Virus record (IMG/VR): IMGVR_UViG_3300037963_002381
Location: 1-28,851 of that record
Direction: 5' to 3' (one strand)
Source: a virus
DNA: 28,851 nt
In this document: positions 24,787 through 28,851 of the stretch, one piece after another
Position numbering within the stretch: position 1 is the first letter of the stretch
Layout of the letters: every line of letters starts with the position of its first letter
Notes under the pieces: generated by a model
Database searches by the model: none
Seen by the model: the letters and a program-made list of their open reading frames with translations, nothing else
What the model was told of the DNA's origin: nothing
Position numbers and translations under genes: made by a program

Positions 24787-25204
24787 TTTTGGCCTCGATT
24801 ACAATAGGTTCTTCTTCTTTCGCTTCTGCCGGGGTAAAGTAGTTTCCGCGAAGCTTTTTAGTCTCTCTCTTAACCTGAACAAGCGCCGTAACGATGTCCG
24901 AGTAGGTGTCTTGCGGTGAGTCTGAAACGGTGTTCTTCGTAGCAATAATGTTGAAGTTCATCTCATGCCATGCTCGAAGTTCTTTGGCGATGGCGGGCGT
25001 GATGCGGCCCTCCATCAAAGCAGCCATGATTTTACACCCAAAGGACACGAGGTCATCGTAGGTCTCAACGGCGTGGTTGGCGATAAACTCCGCTACTTCT
25101 CGGCGTTTATCCTTAGGAACCAGCATAAGCCATTGAGCGTAATCGCCGCCCCCGCCTTCCGCCGGTCGGCCTCTGCCTTGAGTGCTACGGGTTCGATTCG
25201 ACAT
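24779..25204 (-). CDS. Candidate terminase small subunit (141 aa)
   Basis: The identification rests mainly on position and size. It is the first gene after a promoter-like gap and opens the run of small genes leading to terL. The N-terminus is polar and basic (NRTRSTQGRGRP), as in DNA-binding small terminases. The middle is helical (KDKRREVAEFIANHAV, then EGRITPAIAKELRAWHEMN), which could form the oligomerising core. The end is acidic. I cannot point to a clear helix-turn-helix. AGGAG lies eight bases before the ATG. The alternative is an unrelated DNA-binding phage protein. Confidence 0.5.
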   Translation of the reverse strand: MSNRTRSTQGRGRPAEGGGGDYAQWLMLVPKDKRREVAEFIANHAVETYDDLVSFGCKIMAALMEGRITPAIAKELRAWHEMNFNIIATKNTVSDSPQDTYSDIVTALVQVKRETKKLRGNYFTPAEAKEEEPIVIEAKNG

Positions 25205-25221
25205 AGGCGGACTCCTGTTTG

Positions 25222-25250
25222 GGTATAAGGTAATGGTATAATAACGTCAA
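25222..25250 (-). promoter_or_regulatory. Candidate sigma70-type promoter for the packaging/structural operon
   Basis: In the 48-base gap between the primase-helicase stop and the next gene, the minus strand reads TTGACG, a 17-base spacer, then TATACC. This is 5 of 6 and 4 of 6 matches to the bacterial consensus. The gap is one of the longest between any two genes left of the regulatory region. It would separate replication from late transcription. Confidence 0.5.
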
Positions 25251-25252
25251 GA

Positions 25253-27757
25253 CTACGCCTCGCCCCACCCAAGCTTCTCCGAAATACGCTCTGCGGGAGA
25301 CGCAGGTCGGGCTTCAAAACGCTGCAAAGTGATTCCCTTCCAGACGCGGGCTGACTTGCGCTGACCGTTAATCTTGACCTTGGTCACAGTAGACTTGTAA
25401 TCACGTTCAGATAGCTGACGGCAGAAGAGCGAGTAACTCTGGGGGCGTTGCTTCATGTCTTCACACCATTCCGCGTAGTCGAGATAAAGCTGTTTCTTGG
25501 GTATGGTGGCTTCGGGATGCAGTGAGCAGCGATCTTCCATATACTCGGATAAAACATCCATTTCCTCGCGGTACTCATTCGTAGCGAGACGTACTTTCTG
25601 CGGTGGCTGTAGGCCGTCTTTCTGCCATGCCAAGCAGCCCTCAACCATTCGGTTCAATATGCCCGGAGCTTCTTTCTTTAACTTCTCAATAAGGAAGGGG
25701 TCTTTCTTGGCGGAGGACACTTTTCGGTGCCAAGGGATTCGTAATACACGTCGCCAGATGCCCTCGTCGTTGCCCTTGATGATGGGCCGGTGATTGGCTG
25801 CAATGCACAGCTTGTGCGAAGGCATAAACTGGTAAAAGTCCTGACGCATCTTGCGGGCGCGGATGGGGTCGCTGCCTGTAAGCTGCTTGATAAGAGCCTC
25901 CGCAAATGGCTTGCCCTTCTCTACCTCCGCGTTAGCTACAAAGCGGGCGCCCTCTAGGTCGGCGACTTCAGTAGGGTGGGACTCATTGTGCTTCGACATC
26001 AGTAGGCCCGGTGCGCCCTGAATAGCGTATTCGCCCAAAACGTGCATTAAAACTAGCAAAGCGGTTGTTTTGCCGTTTCCTCCAGTGCCCTCCATGAAGA
26101 GAAGAACTTGCTCAGTGACGAGACCCGTAAGGCAATAGCCGAAGAAACGATGGAGGAAATCGACGACTTCTTGGTCCTCCTCCATCGCATACATGATGAA
26201 CTCATCCCACAGGGGGCACTTGGCGCTCACGTCCCATTTGACTGGGCTGATTTTAGTGATGAGGTCGGTCCTGTCGTGGTCCGACAGTTTCCCGGTCCTA
26301 AGATCTAGGGTTCCATTCGCTAGGTTAAACAGCCAAGGGTCGGCGTCTAGCCTGTCGGCAGAGATGCATACCTCAGATTCAGTTGACGCCACCGACACCA
26401 TCGCGCTAAGAGAGCGGGAACTTTCACTGCGAAGTGCGTGGCGCTGTATAGCGCGCTGCCTCTGGCGATCGGTTTCGGCCTCTGCTTCCGAAAAAATCAA
26501 ACCGACCGCAGACTTTGCACAGCGTTGGATGGCCCCGTCAGTATCAAGCCGCCACCTAGTGTCGTCGAAGAGATACCATGCGTTGTGACTCGCCGAGTAA
26601 CGTATACTTGTTCCAAAGGCGTAAATCAGACGTTTCGCGTTCCCGAGGTCCGTAAGGTTAAAGTTGTTCGCGGACGAAGGCGAAAGGGGGCCTTGGTGTC
26701 CATCGTCATCTCCGCCTCCACCGTTAAACGGCGTGCCCGCAAGCTCTTGAAGGGTTTGCCATCCAGTGCCGTTGCCATCTTCGTCTTTTTGGTGTCCCTT
26801 GCAGTTCTTGTGAAGGCACCCAGCGACAATAGCTCCGCTGTTAAACTGAAGAACGTAGGCACTGCGGTCGGTATGGTCGGGGTTCCAAGGGCAAACGTCG
26901 AACACCCACTTACGTCCCTTGTCTTGCCAAGGAACAAAACTTCCCGCTGAGGGAAAATGTGTTCCCATCCACGTCGTCAGAGCCTCACGGTCCTCCGGGG
27001 CCAAAACTTCACGCTTATTCTCCTTGGGAGAATCAGCTAGTAGCTCTTGCAGTTGCTGCTGCTGAACGACTTTTTTCGGAAAATCTTTAGAAATCAAGTG
27101 CGAGACACGCCAAGGCCGCTCCTCAGTATTTTCACCCTTCCGTGAAAGTGTGCCGTAAACCTTCCATATGCGAGAAGGGTTGTAGACGCTTTGATCGACG
27201 ACCGCCAGAGCGTCTCGGCTAAACCGGAACGCGAGATACTCCAGAACCTGCCGATGCAGATCTGCCGTGAGGCCTTCGACTTCGTACATCAGGTGGTAGC
27301 CGTTGCCCGAATCGCCGAAAATCGGCTGAGGCCAGCCTTGGGACTCTAAGAAGGCTCTGATTTTGCCGATCACAACCAGCGCGTTCTCTTTTTCACGGGC
27401 GTTGCTCGACGTGTTGACCGGCCTAGAGGGGTCAACGTCAATCAATAGCCACCGAATCTCTTCGACATCGGTGTCTTTAGCAGAAGAACCACGGCGCGCA
27501 AGGCCAATGTTGTTGCGCTGATTCGCGGAAATGTCCTTTCTAAGGGGATTTGGGGTGAAGTACACACCTCTAGCCCCTTCTTTGACGAGATGTGCTGCTG
27601 CTTCTGCCAGCATATCGACATCATCGTAGAATCCGTTGATGGTACGCAGGCCGTTGTCCACTGGAACGCCAAGAGCGCGAAGCTCAACTACCTGACCCGG
27701 ACGCAAAATCATCTTGAGGCCCTTCTTGATGCGGGCCTCGCTGGTTTGTACTGCCAT
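25253..27757 (-). CDS. Primase-helicase (archaeo-eukaryotic-type primase fused to D5-like SF3 helicase)
   Basis: An 834-residue two-enzyme protein. The primase part shows LLIDVDP (metal ligands Asp107 and Asp109), GDSGNGYHLMY (His155) and VVDQSVYNPSRIWKVYG. A Cys/His cluster follows (Cys289, His295, Cys314, His316, Cys319) and probably binds zinc. The helicase part shows a D5_N-like region (DADPWLFNLANGTLDL), Walker A EGTGGNGKT (556-564), Walker B-like RFVANAEVEKG (605-615), sensor-like KLCIAANHRP (649-658) and an Arg pair in GIWRRVLRIPW. It likely primes and unwinds the phage genome at an origin. The ATG at 27,757 follows GGGGGA, nine bases after the HTH gene's stop. Confidence 0.93.
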   Translation of the reverse strand: MAVQTSEARIKKGLKMILRPGQVVELRALGVPVDNGLRTINGFYDDVDMLAEAAAHLVKEGARGVYFTPNPLRKDISANQRNNIGLARRGSSAKDTDVEEIRWLLIDVDPSRPVNTSSNAREKENALVVIGKIRAFLESQGWPQPIFGDSGNGYHLMYEVEGLTADLHRQVLEYLAFRFSRDALAVVDQSVYNPSRIWKVYGTLSRKGENTEERPWRVSHLISKDFPKKVVQQQQLQELLADSPKENKREVLAPEDREALTTWMGTHFPSAGSFVPWQDKGRKWVFDVCPWNPDHTDRSAYVLQFNSGAIVAGCLHKNCKGHQKDEDGNGTGWQTLQELAGTPFNGGGGDDDGHQGPLSPSSANNFNLTDLGNAKRLIYAFGTSIRYSASHNAWYLFDDTRWRLDTDGAIQRCAKSAVGLIFSEAEAETDRQRQRAIQRHALRSESSRSLSAMVSVASTESEVCISADRLDADPWLFNLANGTLDLRTGKLSDHDRTDLITKISPVKWDVSAKCPLWDEFIMYAMEEDQEVVDFLHRFFGYCLTGLVTEQVLLFMEGTGGNGKTTALLVLMHVLGEYAIQGAPGLLMSKHNESHPTEVADLEGARFVANAEVEKGKPFAEALIKQLTGSDPIRARKMRQDFYQFMPSHKLCIAANHRPIIKGNDEGIWRRVLRIPWHRKVSSAKKDPFLIEKLKKEAPGILNRMVEGCLAWQKDGLQPPQKVRLATNEYREEMDVLSEYMEDRCSLHPEATIPKKQLYLDYAEWCEDMKQRPQSYSLFCRQLSERDYKSTVTKVKINGQRKSARVWKGITLQRFEARPASPAERISEKLGWGEA

Positions 27758-27766
27758 GTCGTCCCC

Positions 27767-27991
27767 CTAGAACAGCGATTCTGCGCTTTGAATCTGCTCA
27801 AACTCCTCATCGTCGAACTTTGTGTTGCGAAGCAGTTCGGTGATGGCTAGTTCTGGTATCCTAAGCTGCCGACCCACGCGATACGCGCGAAGGTCTTGTC
27901 TTCGGACTAACCGCTGGACTGTTCTGGTACTAACCTTGAGCCTCTCCGCGACTTCGCGCACGGAAAGAAGCACATTCGATGTGTTATTCAT
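27767..27991 (-). CDS. Excisionase-type helix-turn-helix DNA-binding protein (74 aa)
   Basis: LLSVREVAERLKVSTRTVQRLVRRQDLRAYRVGRQLRIP is cut here into its parts: LLSVREVAERLKVS is helix one and turn, TRTVQRLVRRQDL the recognition helix, and RAYRVGRQLRIP the wing. This is the compact MerR/excisionase fold. The C-terminus is acidic (DDEEFEQIQSAE). I chose the ATG at 27,991 behind GGAGG; an in-frame GTG at 28,018 lacks a good site. It is the first gene after the repeat-rich region and directly precedes the primase-helicase. It may bind the nearby GTCTAC sites to control replication or transcription, or act as an excision factor. Confidence 0.88.
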   Translation of the reverse strand: MNNTSNVLLSVREVAERLKVSTRTVQRLVRRQDLRAYRVGRQLRIPELAITELLRNTKFDDEEFEQIQSAESLF

Positions 27992-28073
27992 GTGGCCTCC
28001 GTGAGTCTCAAGTAACACAAGCGACTGAAAGGTGCAAGTGCGTCTTTTCGCGCCAAAGACGACAGCCTGAAGT

Positions 28074-28347
28074 GTCTACAGTGTCTACAGTTTTGCGTAG
28101 ACAGGTAAACACGCGGTTGAAGCCCCGGAATCGTGAGGCTGTCTACATGTCTACGCTTTTTTCCCTATTATGAGTCCTACAACGTGTATTAGGGTACTAG
28201 GGGTAGGGGTGGTATGTTTAACTGACGTAGTGCTTTATATAGGGGGTGTAGACACCGTAGAAACGTAGACACCTTAAAAAAGCGACGGAACAACCTGAGG
28301 TATTTTGTCTACACCTTGTCGGGCTAAAGTGTAGACACCCGTAGACA
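28074..28347. repeat. Array of ten GTCTAC/GTAGAC sites (iteron- or operator-like)
   Basis: GTCTAC starts at 28,074, 28,083, 28,141, 28,149 and 28,307. Its reverse complement GTAGAC starts at 28,097, 28,248, 28,265, 28,331 and 28,341. Eight of the ten extend to GTGTCTAC or TGTCTACA or a close variant. Pairs are spaced 8-17 bases apart, about one helical turn in some cases. Chance would give far fewer than one copy in this length. Both orientations occur, unlike a CRISPR or simple tandem repeat. Confidence 0.85.
28235..28241 (-). promoter_or_regulatory. Weak -10-like element TATATAA within the site array
   Basis: The minus strand reads CCCTATATAAAGC immediately downstream of a GTCTACACC site. 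No good -35 is present at 16-18 bases, and GTCTAC sites occupy that position. It may be a promoter for the helix-turn-helix and primase genes that depends on a bound protein. Evidence is thin. Confidence 0.25.
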
Positions 28348-28360
28348 AACAGGAAAATAC

Positions 28361-28370
28361 GCAAATTTGC
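28361..28370. repeat. Perfect 10-base palindrome GCAAATTTGC
   Basis: A perfect AT-centred palindrome 14 bases beyond the last GTAGAC site, in the AT-richer part of the region. It could be a dimer-binding site or part of a strand-opening segment. Confidence 0.5.
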
Positions 28371-28398
28371 TGTCGTGTTGAGTCAGTAACCCGGAAAT

Positions 28399-28440
28399 AA
28401 AAAAAACTCTGCGAAAACCGGCGATGCTTTTGTGGTTTCG
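28399..28440 (-). terminator. Weak terminator-like hairpin plus T8, pointing left
   Basis: On the minus strand, CGAAACC and GGTTTTCG can pair (7 bp with one bulge, 14-base loop). CAGAG and then TTTTTTTT follow five bases later. It would stop transcription coming from the right before it enters the site array. The stem is short and the T-run is set back, so confidence is low. Confidence 0.3.
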
Positions 28441-28511
28441 ACGACGGCCTCATGTGATGCCTTAGGGGTTGACGTGACGTGCCCACCTTTCGACGCGGTC
28501 TAGCCTACCCG

Positions 28512-28540
28512 GTGACGTGTCAGATCCGGTACACCGTCAC
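28512..28540. repeat. Inverted repeat GTGACG...CGTCAC
   Basis: GTGACGTGT and ACACCGTCAC face each other across 11 bases. They pair in all but one bulged base. It could form a hairpin or a dimeric protein site. No T-run follows, so it is not a typical terminator. Confidence 0.45.
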
Positions 28541-28544
28541 GGGG

Positions 28545-28575
28545 GGTCGTGTGGTGGCGTGGTCGTGTGGTCGTG
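28545..28575 (+). repeat. G/T-rich direct repeats GGTCGTGTGGT
   Basis: GGTCGTGTGGT occurs at 28,545 and 28,561, and a partial copy GGTCGTG at 28,569. The plus strand here is almost free of A, a strong local strand bias. Confidence 0.6.
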
Positions 28576-28612
28576 CGCCGGGTGCCGGCCGGCCTCACCC
28601 CCCGATATTGAT

Positions 28613-28647
28613 GTCCGAATATTTTGACGCGTCCGAATATTTTGACG
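28613..28647 (+). repeat. Tandem direct repeat GTCCGAATATTTTGACG, two copies
   Basis: Two identical 17-base copies (28,613-28,629 and 28,631-28,647) are separated by a single C, giving an 18-base period. Each has the palindromic core AATATT. Exact duplication at this spacing is a typical layout for a DNA-binding protein site. Confidence 0.85.
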
Positions 28648-28655
28648 TTCGGCGT

Positions 28656-28667
28656 TCCAGATCTGGA
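28656..28667. repeat. Perfect 12-base palindrome TCCAGATCTGGA
   Basis: A perfect palindrome eight bases after the tandem 17-base repeat. Another perfect palindrome, GGGTCGACCC, lies at 28,711-28,720, and CCCTAGGG at 28,731-28,738. Clustered palindromes suggest dimeric binding sites or a recombination/origin region. Confidence 0.55.
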
Positions 28668-28817
28668 CATGCCCCTATTCGGCTCTGTAGTGCCCCTGTG
28701 AGGCGTCCGAGGGTCGACCCTATACCCTAGCCCTAGGGGACGCCTAGAACAGTTATCCAGTTTCAACCTTGGTTTTCGGCCGATTTTAGAAAAGATCGAA
28801 TAATCGCGATCGCCCCC

Positions 28818-28846
28818 TTGACTGTGGGTGCCAGATATGCAATGAT
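28818..28846 (+). promoter_or_regulatory. Possible rightward promoter at the window edge
   Basis: The plus strand reads TTGACT, a 17-base spacer, then AATGAT. This is 5 of 6 and 4 of 6 matches to the sigma70 consensus. It points out of the window, which would make the non-coding region a divergent control region. Nothing downstream is visible to confirm it. Confidence 0.3.
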
Positions 28847-28851
28847 TGTCA

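Larger units (their letters stand above)
27992..28851. other. Non-coding regulatory/origin candidate region
   Basis: 860 bases without a convincing gene on either strand. The left half is AT-richer and holds ten GTCTAC/GTAGAC sites, the palindrome GCAAATTTGC and an A8 run. The right half (from about 28,440) is GC-richer, with G/T repeats, a tandem 17-base repeat and palindromes. The dense repeats, the adjacent primase-helicase and the adjacent DNA-binding protein suggest an origin and operator region. The rightmost part could also include the edge of the element or a divergent control region. Confidence 0.6.

Noticed and set aside
28018-28018. Upstream GTG start for the helix-turn-helix gene (and similarly 9,412, 14,671, 18,921, 21,976, 23,649 and 24,247 for other genes)
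   Set aside because: In each case the internal start has a better ribosome binding site or abuts the previous stop, while the longer version overlaps its neighbour or uses a rarer start codon.
28074-28347. CRISPR array
   Set aside because: The repeated unit is only 6-8 bases, spacing is irregular, and copies occur in both orientations.
28274-28486. Minus-strand 70-codon frame across the GTCTAC array
   Set aside because: It spans the repeats and the terminator-like hairpin, has no recognisable pattern and no operon-like spacing.
28479-28766. Opposed 83- and 88-codon frames in the GC-rich right end
   Set aside because: They overlap each other on both strands, are low-complexity Arg/Pro-rich, and their apparent repeats (VKIFG twice) are just the 17-base DNA repeat translated.
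1-28851. Integrase, lysis genes, tail sheath, tape measure, tRNAs
   Set aside because: Looked for on both strands by characteristic residues or gene size; none could be supported in this window.

Overview
The window looks like the left-pointing structural and replication arm of a tailed double-stranded DNA phage or prophage. Its short-tail (podovirus-like) build is inferred from the gene set: portal, scaffold, coat, an adaptor-like protein, a nozzle-like protein, spike-like proteins and a giant virion protein. I see no tail-tube, sheath, tape-measure or baseplate genes. No host can be named from the sequence. Several small basic proteins have the look of families common in environmental (marine or freshwater) phages, but that is recollection, not a search result. 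No tRNA, rRNA, integrase, insertion sequence or CRISPR array was recognised.

Every convincing gene (31 in total) lies on the minus strand, so transcription runs from right to left. The right end (about 27,992-28,851) is an 860-base non-coding region. It holds ten copies of the hexamer GTCTAC/GTAGAC in both orientations, an A-rich stretch, a 17-base direct repeat in tandem and several perfect palindromes. It is the best candidate for an origin and/or operator region. Next come a small excisionase-type helix-turn-helix protein and an 834-residue primase-helicase, which together form a compact replication module.

A 48-base gap with a promoter-like TTGACG-N17-TATACC opens the packaging module: a candidate small terminase subunit, five short and mostly very basic genes (one HNH-like), and the large terminase. 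Between terminase and portal lies an unusual 4.9 kb block of six genes. It includes a spike-like beta-sandwich protein and two genes sharing a 40-residue motif. After the portal come a repeat-tailed protein, three mini-genes (two of them 24 and 30 codons), a zinc-ribbon protein, an acidic protein, scaffold, major capsid protein, a probable decoration protein, adaptor-like and nozzle-like tail proteins, two more spike-like proteins, and a giant protein of at least 1,734 residues that runs off the left edge.

Genes are tightly packed. Stop and start codons often overlap (TAATG, TGATG, ATGA, GTGA) or lie within ten bases, which suggests one long translationally coupled operon downstream of the 25.2 kb promoter. 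Where an upstream alternative start would extend a gene into its neighbour, I chose the start that abuts the previous stop and has a ribosome binding site.
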